Source: Sphingomonas koreensis
GTDB lineage: Bacteria; Pseudomonadota; Alphaproteobacteria; Sphingomonadales; Sphingomonadaceae
Reading direction: 5' to 3'
Assembly: GCF_002797435.1 (NCBI RefSeq)
Contig: NZ_PGEN01000001.1
Coordinates: 4,276,501 to 4,340,500 of the forward strand
Length of the DNA stretch: 64,000 nucleotides
Below, in pieces: positions 1 to 8,434 of the stretch. The position numbers were made by a program, and so were the translations under genes. Under the pieces are notes generated by a model that was not told the DNA's origin, did not search any database, and saw only the letters and a list, made by a program, of their open reading frames with translations. Each line of letters opens with the position of its first letter. Within the stretch, counting starts at the first letter, position 1.

Positions 1-257
1 AGCTTCCCGCCGGGGTGTGCCGGGGCAACCAGCCTGCCGAGAAATCATGGGCCTGAAGATCGGCGAAGCTGCTCGTCGAGATCAGGGCGGTGGAGCCGGG
101 AACGTGATCGTCGTCCGCCGGCACCAGCACGCCGTCGGCGGTCTGTTTCACGCCGATCAACAGCGCATCGGCGCCGCCCGTATAGGCGCTGGTCAGCGCG
201 GCGAGACTGTTGGCGGGAGCATGGAGGCGGTTTCCGCCCAGAGCGATGATCCTCATC
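1..257 (-). CDS. Degenerate glycerophosphodiester phosphodiesterase-like protein, 3' end beyond window
   Basis: The 85 codons visible here start at ATG 257 and run off the left edge, so this is the N-terminal third of a protein. The pattern follows the start of the GDPD TIM barrel: IIALGGNRLHAPANSLAAL, then GADALLIGVKQTADGVLV. The residues that normally make GDPD active are changed. The His-Arg of HRG reads Leu-Gly, the Glu of PEN reads Ala, the I-E-x-D metal ligands read L-I-G-V, and the HD pair after GVLV is missing. It looks like a non-catalytic or re-purposed GDPD homologue. It lies 12 bases behind the glycosylase gene and is probably the last visible gene of the minus-strand operon that begins near 5522. 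Confidence 0.6.
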
Positions 258-269
258 GTGTCGCCTCCT

Positions 270-1130
270 TCACCACGCCACCGCCGGCGCGCCGAGCCTG
301 GCGAGCGCCACGTTCACGCGTTCGAGCGGATTGCCCTTGGCCAGATATCCGTTCGGGCCGACGGTATTGGGGTGGGGGTGGACGACGGATGCGATGCGAT
401 CGGCGTAGCCGCCAGCTTCGGCACGGGCCTGGACGCCGCTTTCCGCGAACAGCTTCTTCGCAAACCCGCCGAGCAGCAGGAACACCGTCGGACGCCCCGG
501 CCGCTCGGCGAGCTCCTGGAGCAGGCGGCGCATCAGCGGCCGCCACATCGCGATATGCGCCTTCTGCTCTTCGCCCCCGCCGGGGACGAAACGCGTCAGC
601 GTCCAGCCGGCGTTGACGAACAGCACGCCGCCAGCCTGAAGCCGGTCGAAATAGGCGCCGAGCGGCTCGAGGGAGATGTCGCCCGCCGCAGCGGCCGCGC
701 GGACCCGCTGCCAGTCGCCCGGCGTTCGCGCGAAATCGGGCTCGCCGTAGCGCAGTGCCGTTGCCGATTGCATCAGCCGTTGCAGGCTGATCGCGACCGA
801 CGCTTGCCAGCCGGCCAGCGCCCCGTCCTCGAACGCGCGGCCAGTGGCCCGCGACGCGCGAGGGTAGGGATCCTGCCCGATCAGCACCACGCGAACCGCA
901 TCGGGAACGACGCCATCGAACGCGCGGAAGATATGCGCGCCGGCAGGGGCGCCCGGGAGGGGGCGGGAGCGAAGCGGCGGGATCACCGGATGCTCCGCGT
1001 CATAGGTCAGCTCCAGCGGGACCGCGCCGAAATCGGGTTCGACCTCACCGAACAGGCTCCGCCAGGCAGGGTTGAGATCGTCTCGCCACCCGGCGAGATA
1101 AGTCTCCAGATGGGTGCGGAGCGTGACCAT
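270..1130 (-). CDS. Uracil-DNA glycosylase family protein (divergent)
   Basis: The 286-residue product resembles uracil-DNA glycosylase, which removes uracil from DNA in base-excision repair. The water-activating loop reads GQDPYP, which carries the catalytic Asp of family 1 enzymes. A FVNAGWTLT segment sits where the uracil-binding strand is expected, and HPHPN stands for the usual HPSPLS loop. The last two differ from classical Ung, so substrate range may differ. The ATG at 1130 overlaps the upstream stop by one base (TGATG); a GTG at 1133 is an alternative. Its place in an operon with an oxidoreductase is unusual for a repair gene. A housekeeping ung may exist elsewhere. Confidence 0.8.
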   Translation of the reverse strand: MVTLRTHLETYLAGWRDDLNPAWRSLFGEVEPDFGAVPLELTYDAEHPVIPPLRSRPLPGAPAGAHIFRAFDGVVPDAVRVVLIGQDPYPRASRATGRAFEDGALAGWQASVAISLQRLMQSATALRYGEPDFARTPGDWQRVRAAAAAGDISLEPLGAYFDRLQAGGVLFVNAGWTLTRFVPGGGEEQKAHIAMWRPLMRRLLQELAERPGRPTVFLLLGGFAKKLFAESGVQARAEAGGYADRIASVVHPHPNTVGPNGYLAKGNPLERVNVALARLGAPAVAW

Positions 1131-1465
1131 CACCTCATCCCCGAAAGCACGGTGCTGCCGATCGGCAGGTCGAACACCATCGCCTCGCGGAAGAAGCCGT
1201 TGGCGGTCGCTTCGGTCAGCCGGTCATGCGCCGGATGGCTGAGGAAGCGGTCGCGCTCCGCTGCTCCGGTAAAGGTCATGACGGCGCCGAAATCCCAACC
1301 GCGCGCCAGCCGCGACGGGCTGACATTGCGACCTGCCTCGATGCCGAGGACTTCTGGAATTTCGCCGGGCAGCGCTTCGAACTGGGCTTCGACCTGCGTC
1401 AGCCGATCCGGATCGAGGTTTTCGACAAGCCGGTAGACGACGACATGGCAGAGTCGGGCGGTCAT
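1130..1465 (-). CDS. Dabb family (stress-responsive alpha/beta barrel) protein
   Basis: This is a 111-residue protein with the features of a single Dabb domain: an opening strand LCHVVVYRLV, a central VSPSRLARGWDFGAVMTF strand pair and the typical helix FLSHPAHDRLTE. Dabb proteins form small ferredoxin-like dimeric barrels, and most have no assigned reaction. Its start overlaps the stop of the GMC oxidoreductase by four bases (ATGA), so it is translationally coupled to it. The context suggests an accessory role to the oxidation system, which is inference only. Confidence 0.85.
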   Translation of the reverse strand: MTARLCHVVVYRLVENLDPDRLTQVEAQFEALPGEIPEVLGIEAGRNVSPSRLARGWDFGAVMTFTGAAERDRFLSHPAHDRLTEATANGFFREAMVFDLPIGSTVLSGMR

Positions 1466-3207
1466 GCCGCACCGCCTTCCGCGCCGACGCGGGTCCGCTG
1501 CGCGGGCTCGGGGATGTTGTCGCAGACGCGATAGGCGTTGGCGATCATCGTCAGCGACGGGTTGCTGGCCCCCGCCGTTGGCATGAAGGCGGCGTCGATG
1601 ACGTAGAGCCCCTCGACCTCGTGGGCCTGGCAGTTGGCGTCGAGCACAGATGCGCCCCGATCGGTTCCGGCGCGCAGCGATCCGTGGTTGTGGCCATAGC
1701 CGGGGTTGGCGAGCGTCTGGGGCCGGTTGACGCGCAGCTCACCGCCGGCATTGCCGACGATATTGGCGACGCGATCCAGCGCATAGGCGCTGAGCGCAAG
1801 GTCATAGGGGTGGTGCTGGTAGTAGGTCAGCGCGACCGGCTGCCCATAGGGATCGGTCTTGAGCGGGCGCCCGCCCAGGCCGTCGGCCAGCTCGACGCGA
1901 TTGTCGTATTTGGACATCGTCTCGCCGGTGAACGAGAAGGAGACGCCGCCATTCTCGCGCAGCTCGATCAGCCGTTCTTGCAGATGCCGCCCCCAAAGGC
2001 GCGATCCCTTTTCGGGCATACCGGTCCGGTACAGCGCCTTCAGCGGCGGATTGATCGTGATCGGATCGTAGATGGAGAATTTACCGCCTTTGCTCAGCGG
2101 CGAATTGCTGTCGTTGATGACGTACAGGTCGCGGAGCTGAAGGCTGCCGAGCGAAGTGCTCGGCTGATAGGGATAGGTCGGGTCCATCGATCCCCAGACC
2201 GGCTGGTTGGGGAAGGTGAATTCGAGGTCGCCCTTGGTGTGATAGGTGAGATAGCGTCCGGCCAGCCCGTTGGGATTGGGCAGGCCTGACAGCAGATAGA
2301 GCCGCGCGGATTCGATCGCCTGGATCGAGACGATGACGATCGGCGCCGTGAGCGTGGTCGGCGCGCCGCCCGGTTCGGTCACATATTCCACCCCCGTCAC
2401 GCGATGGCCGCGCTCGCTGCCCGGCGCCGGCTCGTGAAGCAGGCGCAGGACATTGTGCCCGGTGCGGAGCTCGCACAGGCCCGAAGCCAGCGCCTTGCGC
2501 AGGACGGTGTCGGCGGCGCCCGACCGGCAGTTGGATGCGCAGCCGAAGCCCTGGCAGAAGCCGCAGAAGGGACAGCCGGGGCGGCTGTCGTTGGTCCGCG
2601 AGTTGATCCCGCGCGGACTGCGATAGGGAAACATCCCCGCCTTGTTGAAGATGAAGCGGAGGAAGGAGGACGAGCCATGCTCGCGGATCGGCGGCATCGG
2701 ATAGTCATACCCCGCGCGCATCGGCTCCTGCGCGGGCGATTGCCGCGCCTGGCCGGACACGCCCCAGTCCCATTCGGCCCGTTCGAAATAGGGCTGGAAC
2801 TGCTGGTAGGTCCACGGCCAGTCGATCATGCTGACATCGCCGGGGATGTCGCGCAGATACTGGGTGACCGAGAAGTCCTCCTGCGTGTAGCGCGGAAGAT
2901 TGGCTTCCCACTGGTTGGTCGATCCGCCGACCATGTTGGTGATCCACCAGCGCTCGCTGGATACCGGCGTCGCATCCGGCTTTGACGTATCGATGTAGAG
3001 CATCGGATCGTCGCGGCGCGACGGGACCATGGCCTTGTGATCGAGGAAGTGGAGCTCGTCGAGCGGGATGAAATCCTCTGCATTGCTCGGCCCGCCGCGC
3101 TCAAGGACAAGGACACTGAACCCGCGCTGGGTCAGCGCGCGCGCGGCCGTCGATCCGCCGGCGCCGCTGCCGACGATGATGACATCGGGCTTGTCGATGG
3201 TCGGCAT
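1462..3207 (-). CDS. GMC family FAD-dependent oxidoreductase with cysteine cluster
   Basis: This 581-residue flavoprotein oxidises an alcohol or sugar of unknown identity. The N-terminus has the FAD-binding GSGAGGSTAARAL loop near residues 13-25 and an ERGG strand end. The C-terminus has the GMC signature around YVIDAAFMPTAGASNPSLT, preceded by HNHGSLRAG. A cysteine-rich stretch (C212, C215, C218, C223, C227) matches the position of the cluster in gluconate and FAD-glucose dehydrogenase-type GMC enzymes, where it passes electrons on. No signal peptide is visible. The gene immediately behind the start encodes a subunit-3-like partner, which supports a two-subunit dehydrogenase. No cytochrome subunit is seen in the operon. 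Confidence 0.9.
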   Translation of the reverse strand: MPTIDKPDVIIVGSGAGGSTAARALTQRGFSVLVLERGGPSNAEDFIPLDELHFLDHKAMVPSRRDDPMLYIDTSKPDATPVSSERWWITNMVGGSTNQWEANLPRYTQEDFSVTQYLRDIPGDVSMIDWPWTYQQFQPYFERAEWDWGVSGQARQSPAQEPMRAGYDYPMPPIREHGSSSFLRFIFNKAGMFPYRSPRGINSRTNDSRPGCPFCGFCQGFGCASNCRSGAADTVLRKALASGLCELRTGHNVLRLLHEPAPGSERGHRVTGVEYVTEPGGAPTTLTAPIVIVSIQAIESARLYLLSGLPNPNGLAGRYLTYHTKGDLEFTFPNQPVWGSMDPTYPYQPSTSLGSLQLRDLYVINDSNSPLSKGGKFSIYDPITINPPLKALYRTGMPEKGSRLWGRHLQERLIELRENGGVSFSFTGETMSKYDNRVELADGLGGRPLKTDPYGQPVALTYYQHHPYDLALSAYALDRVANIVGNAGGELRVNRPQTLANPGYGHNHGSLRAGTDRGASVLDANCQAHEVEGLYVIDAAFMPTAGASNPSLTMIANAYRVCDNIPEPAQRTRVGAEGGAA

Positions 3208-3222
3208 GATTCGCTTCCCCCT

Positions 3223-3732
3223 TCAGACCAGCTCGAGCTTCTCGGCGTCGCCGAGATAGCCGAGCCAGCGCCACATGATCCGGTTGCGGTTCCCGCCCCA
3301 TCGCGGGTCGGCCCAGCAGCCCTGGAGGCAGTGGCGCCAGAGCGTGTCGAACAGCCGTCTCTGATCCGCGGCGCTGCCCATTCGCGCGAGTTCCCCGCGC
3401 TCGAGCAGGTCGATCAGCGCGGTGGCGTCGTCCGCGCCGAGTTGCGCGAGCGGCGTTCCGAACCGCGCGGTCGCCGCGGCATCAAGCGCGGCGAGCCAGT
3501 CGTGATAACCAGCCTGCCAGCTTGCCAGGTCCTCGTGCAGCTTGACCGGACCGGCTGGGTCCATCTCCAGCAGCCGGTCGAGGTAATCGACCGCGCCGCA
3601 GTCGCCCGCCCCGGGGATTCCGCGTGCCGCGTCGCGCGGCTGGATCGCGCTGAACAGCACCGCCAGTTGCGCCCGCTCCGCATCGGTGAAGTAGCGCGTC
3701 TCGGGCAGGCGGAATTCGATGTCCCAGGCCAT
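3223..3732 (-). CDS. Gluconate 2-dehydrogenase subunit 3-like protein
   Basis: The 169-residue product is mostly helical. It resembles the small subunit 3 of gluconate 2-dehydrogenase-type complexes, with an opening RYFTDAERAQLAVLFSAIQP and later WADPRWGGNRNRIMWRWLGY. In known complexes this subunit accompanies the GMC flavoprotein and is often exported by the Tat route with it. No twin-arginine leader is visible here, so this pair may stay in the cytoplasm. ATG 3732 lies five bases after the stop of the upstream fusion gene, and the stop is 15 bases before the GMC gene, so all three are co-transcribed. Confidence 0.75.
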   Translation of the reverse strand: MAWDIEFRLPETRYFTDAERAQLAVLFSAIQPRDAARGIPGAGDCGAVDYLDRLLEMDPAGPVKLHEDLASWQAGYHDWLAALDAAATARFGTPLAQLGADDATALIDLLERGELARMGSAADQRRLFDTLWRHCLQGCWADPRWGGNRNRIMWRWLGYLGDAEKLELV

Positions 3733-3737
3733 GACGG

Positions 3738-5522
3738 TCAGCCCGCCACGGCCGGCGCGCGGCGCGGCAGCAATATGTCCTCGAGCGCGTCCTGGATTCC
3801 GGCCTCGAGTGCCGGGAAGCTCAGATATTGCGGGCCGCGCTCCTCGAAGATCTGCTCGCCGAGCGCCGGGTAGGTATCCCAGCCCATGCCGAGATACTGG
3901 CCGACGTCGCGGCCGAAATAGTTGGCGATCATCGCTATGGTGCTGCCATGCACGCCGCTTCCCCCGGCGGAGGTCCAGATCTTTCCGTCGACCTGGCCCG
4001 CCCACATGGTGCGTGGCTGGAGGACGTTCGCGCCTTCCTCCTTGAGCCGGCGTGAGACCGTTGCGGCGCAGGTGACCGGTGTGTCGCCGATGATCCCGGC
4101 ACGATGCAGGATGGAGATGCCCGAGCAGTTGGTGCCGACGACCTTGCCGGCGGCATGATGCTTGCGGACGATGTCGAGCAGCCGCTCGTCCTTGCTCGCC
4201 TCGCCGCTGCCCAGCCCGCCGGGGACGAACAGCAGGTCGAACAGGTCTTCAGGCTCGACCGCGCCGTCGGTGAAGACGCGCGTCCCCATCTGCATCTCGA
4301 CGACCTCGGGATCGGGCTCGGCGACCCGCAGCAGCCGGACGCGAAGCTGCTTGCCCTGTTCGGCGAGCACCATCGTGGCGTGCTTCAGGATCTCATAGGG
4401 GACGAGCGTGTCCTGCTCGCCGCAGCGATGATAGGCCATGACGGCCACGGTCTTGATGTCGGGCATCCCGTTTCCTCCGCTTTGCGGTTGCAGTTCCTGT
4501 TCGAGGTCGGCGATCAGCATCAGCCAGGGGCCAAGGTCGCCCGGGCCGAACCGCTCCATCAGTTCGACGATCACTGCGTCCGAATGGCCGTTCAGGTGCT
4601 TGCCGATCCCCGGCAGCGTCTCGTCATTCTCGCGGCGCGCATGCTCGCGGTAGAGCGCGACGAAATCGTCCAGCGCCTCGCGGAACAGGGCGGTCGCGGC
4701 GATATCGCCTGCACGGATCCGCGCGAGCGTGTCGCGCATCGTGGCGAACAACTTCCGCCCGGCATCGTGGTCGGCATAAACATAGGCGGCGTCCGCTTCG
4801 GGAAAGCCGTTGGCGAAGGCGAGCGGCAGCAGCACCCGCTCCTCGACACTGTGGTGATAGCGGTCGATGAATTCGTGGAGCAGGAAGACGAGCAGCCCCA
4901 TCGCGCGCAGCGGCGGTGCCTCGCCCGCGCCGATCTTCTTGGAGATCGCGGCGGAGGCCATGACCAGCCGCCGACCGATCAGGTGATCCTCCTCCATGAT
5001 CTGTTCGGCCAGCCGCCCGCTGTCCGTTTCGGTTGAGGGGCGTGCGGCAATGTCCTTGGTCAGGAATTCGCGGCCGGGCGGGCAGGGCTTGAGCTCGGCC
5101 TGCATCCCCGCCGCGCGTGCGCCGAGCACCTCAAGGAAGTTTTCGCCGACGAACAGGCATTCCTCGGGCACGAGCCCAAGCTTCGCCGCCGCATAGCGGT
5201 AGATCTCGGCGCTCGGCTTGTCCGCCCCGGCATCATGGTTGGTGATGAAGCCGGCCGGGTCGAGGAACCCGGCGATCCCGGCATCGGTGATCATCTTCAG
5301 CCCCGCGGCGCTGTCGACGTTCTTCGGCAGGTTGGTGATGATGCCGATCCGGCAGCCGAGCGTGCCGCCCACGGTTTCCAGCAGCGTCTGGGTCGACGGC
5401 TTGTAGGTCACCAGATGACCCGGTCGGTCGACATAACCCAGCGTGTCTTTCGCATCGAAGAAGATGGCTTTGATCACGGCAATCGGCCCCCGCTTGCGTT
5501 CTTCAAACGGGATAGCGGCCAT
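3738..5522 (-). CDS. HAD-like / hemerythrin HHE / DJ-1-PfpI three-domain protein
   Basis: One uninterrupted frame of 594 residues joins three families. Residues 1-165 are HAD-like; motif I reads DAKDTL, so the second Asp of DxD is Lys, as in dehalogenase-type rather than phosphatase HADs. Residues about 185-320 form an HHE hemerythrin helix bundle (HEFIDRYHHSVEE, then YREHARRENDETLP). Residues 353-594 are DJ-1/PfpI-like with a TNCSGISILHRAG nucleophile elbow. A strong ribosome site (GGAGG) precedes an in-frame ATG at 4466, exactly at the DJ-1 start, so a separate 242-residue DJ-1 protein may also be made. GTG 5477 behind a GGGGG stretch is an alternative main start. It is the first gene of the operon. 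Confidence 0.75.
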   Translation of the reverse strand: MAAIPFEERKRGPIAVIKAIFFDAKDTLGYVDRPGHLVTYKPSTQTLLETVGGTLGCRIGIITNLPKNVDSAAGLKMITDAGIAGFLDPAGFITNHDAGADKPSAEIYRYAAAKLGLVPEECLFVGENFLEVLGARAAGMQAELKPCPPGREFLTKDIAARPSTETDSGRLAEQIMEEDHLIGRRLVMASAAISKKIGAGEAPPLRAMGLLVFLLHEFIDRYHHSVEERVLLPLAFANGFPEADAAYVYADHDAGRKLFATMRDTLARIRAGDIAATALFREALDDFVALYREHARRENDETLPGIGKHLNGHSDAVIVELMERFGPGDLGPWLMLIADLEQELQPQSGGNGMPDIKTVAVMAYHRCGEQDTLVPYEILKHATMVLAEQGKQLRVRLLRVAEPDPEVVEMQMGTRVFTDGAVEPEDLFDLLFVPGGLGSGEASKDERLLDIVRKHHAAGKVVGTNCSGISILHRAGIIGDTPVTCAATVSRRLKEEGANVLQPRTMWAGQVDGKIWTSAGGSGVHGSTIAMIANYFGRDVGQYLGMGWDTYPALGEQIFEERGPQYLSFPALEAGIQDALEDILLPRRAPAVAG

Positions 5523-5663
5523 CGTTGCGGCGCGCGGTGAGCCTGCACACACAGCTTCTGTGATTTTTCGCACGTTCGGGATCCGGGGAAGGGTGCTTCG
5601 GCGTCCGATCGCCATTGCCTTGCCCGGACCACTGCTGTTTATTCGTGTCCGGCGGGGGCTGCG

Positions 5664-6356
5664 ATGCAACAGGGCGAACGGCGCGGATTGCTCGGAATCT
5701 TGAGCGCGGAGGCGCGCCGCGACCTGCTTGCCCGTTCCGGCACGATACGGGTGCGCAAGGGGCAGGCGGTGGTCGCGCGCAACGAACCCTCGGGCGACGT
5801 GTTCGTCGTTCAGGAGGGACGCTTCAACGTCGTACGCTATTCGGTCGACGGGCGCGAAGTCTCGATGCGCGAACTGACCGAAGGACAGCTGTTCGGTGAA
5901 CTTTCGGCGATCGACGGCGCCGCGCGATCGGTCGGCATCGTCGCGGTGACCGACGGCCGCCTGCTCGCCATCCCGCCAGAGGCCTTTCGCGCGATGATCC
6001 GAAGCCATCCCGATGCTGCGGACTGGCTCATCCGCCGGCTGACCGAGCAGGTCCGCAGCCTCACCGATCGTGTGTTCGAGCTGAGCGCGCTCAACGTCCG
6101 CACCCGTCTCCATTGCGAACTGCTTCGGCTCGCCAGATCGCGTGACGGCGACAGCGCGAGCGCCCCGACCCATGCGGAGCTGGCGAACCGGATCGGCTCC
6201 CACCGCGAAGCGGTAACGCGCGAACTTGCCATTCTAGCGGAACGGAAGATCATCCGCGCAGGCCGCAGGCGCCTCGAATTTCTCGATCTCGCCGGATTGG
6301 AGGAAGTCGTCTCGGCCGCTCTGCACGATCCCGCGGGTGATTCAGGGTGGTGGTGA
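5664..6356 (+). CDS. Crp/Fnr family transcriptional regulator
   Basis: This is a 230-residue regulator. The N-terminal half is a cyclic-nucleotide-binding fold, with IRVRKGQAVVARNEPSGDVF, then GQLFGELSAIDGAARSV in place of the classical phosphate-binding cassette. The C-terminal half is a winged helix, with HAELANRIGSHREAVTRELAIL as the recognition region. No N-terminal cysteine cluster is present, so it is not an oxygen-sensing FNR. It is divergent from the oxidoreductase operon with about 140 bases between the starts, which makes it the likely local regulator. The signal is unknown. Confidence 0.88.
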   Translation: MQQGERRGLLGILSAEARRDLLARSGTIRVRKGQAVVARNEPSGDVFVVQEGRFNVVRYSVDGREVSMRELTEGQLFGELSAIDGAARSVGIVAVTDGRLLAIPPEAFRAMIRSHPDAADWLIRRLTEQVRSLTDRVFELSALNVRTRLHCELLRLARSRDGDSASAPTHAELANRIGSHREAVTRELAILAERKIIRAGRRRLEFLDLAGLEEVVSAALHDPAGDSGWW

Positions 6357-6786
6357 CCGACGCCTCATGAGTCTTGCAAGGGCTTGTCTTGAGCTGTTCT
6401 TTGAAGGTCCGGTCTGTTTTGTTTCCTGAATGGGTCTGCTGCCTGTTGTGATTCCACCCTCATCGTGCAAGTCTGATCCACGGCGACCGGGGGGTGGTAC
6501 AGCATGCCGGATTCACAGGCGGAAGTTCCTGCGACGAACGATCTTGCCCGGGGCCCCATCCAATGGGCGGCGTCCAGGCGGACGGGCAATGTATCGGAAA
6601 TCGCGGTCCTCGCGCCGATCCGCAAGGGCTGCGTGCCCGGCGAGACCGCCACCTTCGAAGAAGCGCTGCGCGCAACGATCGCGAACATCACCCAGCGCCT
6701 TCAGCAGGGGCTGCCCTCGGAACTCGACAAGGTTCCGACGATCCATTTCGGACGGATGATCATCCTGCGCCCCGAACAGTATCTAG

Positions 6787-8434
6787 CCTCTCCTATTCAC
6801 GAGGCCGGGATTTTGGGCTGTTCTGATTGTGTTCAGCCGATAGCGGTTTGACCTGGGCGAGCGCCATCGGCGGTGTTTTTCACCGTGTCAGGAGCGATGG
6901 GCTTTTCAGGGTTGAAGGACGAGGGCTCGGGGTCTGGGCGGCGCTGCCGCGCTGGCTATGTAGGAGTTGGCCGGAAGCTGGTGGCGATGTCTTTGAACAC
7001 GCTGGCATCCGGGCAGGCTGAAGCGAAGGCAATGCGGATACGCGAGGCGCTTTCGATGACGCGGGCAGCGACCTTGAGCAGCCGCAGGCGCAGGGTCGCG
7101 AACTCGGCAGCGGCCAGCGCGGTGGCCTTGGGAATGGCCTGCTGGATGCGCCACATCAGCCAGTAGGCGGCGGTGTGCAGAATGAGGCGCATCTGGTTGG
7201 CATTGGCTGAGCGGCACGAAGTGCGATCGCTGGCGAGCTGCGACTTGTGGCGCTTGATCAGGTTCTCGGCCTGGCCGCGCGCGCAGTAGAGCGTGTCGTA
7301 GATATGCTCGGCCGATCCGTCCTGAAGCGAGGTAACGACATAGCGGATGTCCATACCCAGCGTGCTGGCCTCGATCCGGGCGACGACGCGGCGCCGACAC
7401 TTCCAGCTTTTGGCGCCGTAGCGGGTCTCGGCATAGTTGCGCAGGACGGGGTATTGGCGCTGAGCGCGCTTGACCGCGCAGGCATCGGCGGCCGCGACGA
7501 TGACCGGATCGGCACGCAGCGCGGCGTTGGTTGGCAAGCCGAACACGTAATCGACGCGGTGCGCCTCGCAGAACGCCATGACCTCGGGCCGCCCATAGTG
7601 CCCGTCACCACGGATGGTGATGTGGGTATCGGGCCAGTGCCGGCGGATATGGCGCACCAGGCGCCGGATGTGGCCGGCAGCTTCGGCGCCCGACGGCGTC
7701 TTGCCGGTCCGCAGCAGCATCGCCACCGGGCGGCCGGTCGCAGTGTCGTAGACGTGGATCGGCAGGAAGCAGCGCTCACCGTGATGACCATTCCAGAACG
7801 ACAACTGCTGGTAGCCGTGGACGACATCGCAGGTATCATCGATGTCCAGCGTCACCGCCGCCGGCGGGGCGGGATAGCTGGCGCAGTAGATGTCGATCAT
7901 CGCACCCATCATCCTGGCCAACTCACGCGTGGTCGGTGCATTCTCCCACCTGCTCATCGTCGGTTGGCTCGCAAGCCCGGCACCTGATCCCGGCAACTTG
8001 CCCAGCGCCAGGCGGAAGCCTGGATCGTCGCGCAGGGCATCGAGATCATCGGCATCCTCATAGCCGCAGGCGATCGCGAACGTGCGGGCACGCAGGATGT
8101 CATCGAGGCGATGGATCACCCGCGCAGGATCGCGCGGGTCGGCAATGCAAGCCGCAAGCCGACGGCAGATCCCCATCGCGCGCTCGGCCTGCGCCAGCAG
8201 CAGCACACCGCCATCCGAGGTCAGCCGGCCACCGTCGAACGCGGCTGTGAGCTTTTTGCCGCCAATGGCTGGAAACGAAAATCCAAGCGCGTTATCCTCG
8301 CTCTCGGCGGGTGTGGCCTGTGGCATTTTTTGCCTCGCTGCAGGACTGGTCTAGACACCCATTTTCCTACTGCAAAGCAAACGCTTACGCCACTCCCGCC
8401 AACCCTTCACCCCCACCGCGGTGAATAATTCAGG
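6787..8434 (-). mobile_element. IS1380-family insertion sequence, 1648 bp
   Basis: The ends are imperfect inverted repeats: the left end reads CCTCTCCTATTCACG, and the right end read inward is CCTGAATTATTCACC. Both flanks carry the same 4-bp sequence CTAG (6783-6786 and 8435-8438), the target duplication size known for IS1380 elements. The length fits that family (about 1.65 kb), and one full-length transposase fills it. Both ends and the transposase are intact, so the copy could be active. Confidence 0.93.
6956..8326 (-). CDS. IS1380-family DDE transposase
   Basis: This is the 456-residue transposase of the element above, apparently complete. The candidate catalytic triad is visible: Asp in TLDIDDTCD, Asp in IRGDGHYG, and Glu in CARGQAENLIKRHKS, the Y/R-rich helix typical of IS4/IS1380 relatives. 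The N-terminal region GGRLTSDGGVLLLAQAER is also typical. It is transcribed against the interrupted gene. Start ATG 8326 lies about 108 bases inside the right end, which leaves room for a promoter. Confidence 0.95.
   Translation of the reverse strand: MPQATPAESEDNALGFSFPAIGGKKLTAAFDGGRLTSDGGVLLLAQAERAMGICRRLAACIADPRDPARVIHRLDDILRARTFAIACGYEDADDLDALRDDPGFRLALGKLPGSGAGLASQPTMSRWENAPTTRELARMMGAMIDIYCASYPAPPAAVTLDIDDTCDVVHGYQQLSFWNGHHGERCFLPIHVYDTATGRPVAMLLRTGKTPSGAEAAGHIRRLVRHIRRHWPDTHITIRGDGHYGRPEVMAFCEAHRVDYVFGLPTNAALRADPVIVAAADACAVKRAQRQYPVLRNYAETRYGAKSWKCRRRVVARIEASTLGMDIRYVVTSLQDGSAEHIYDTLYCARGQAENLIKRHKSQLASDRTSCRSANANQMRLILHTAAYWLMWRIQQAIPKATALAAAEFATLRLRLLKVAARVIESASRIRIAFASACPDASVFKDIATSFRPTPT

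Noticed and set aside
1462..5522. Tat leader on the GMC or subunit 3 proteins
   Set aside because: No twin-arginine followed by a hydrophobic stretch is visible at the start of either protein, so periplasmic location is not claimed.
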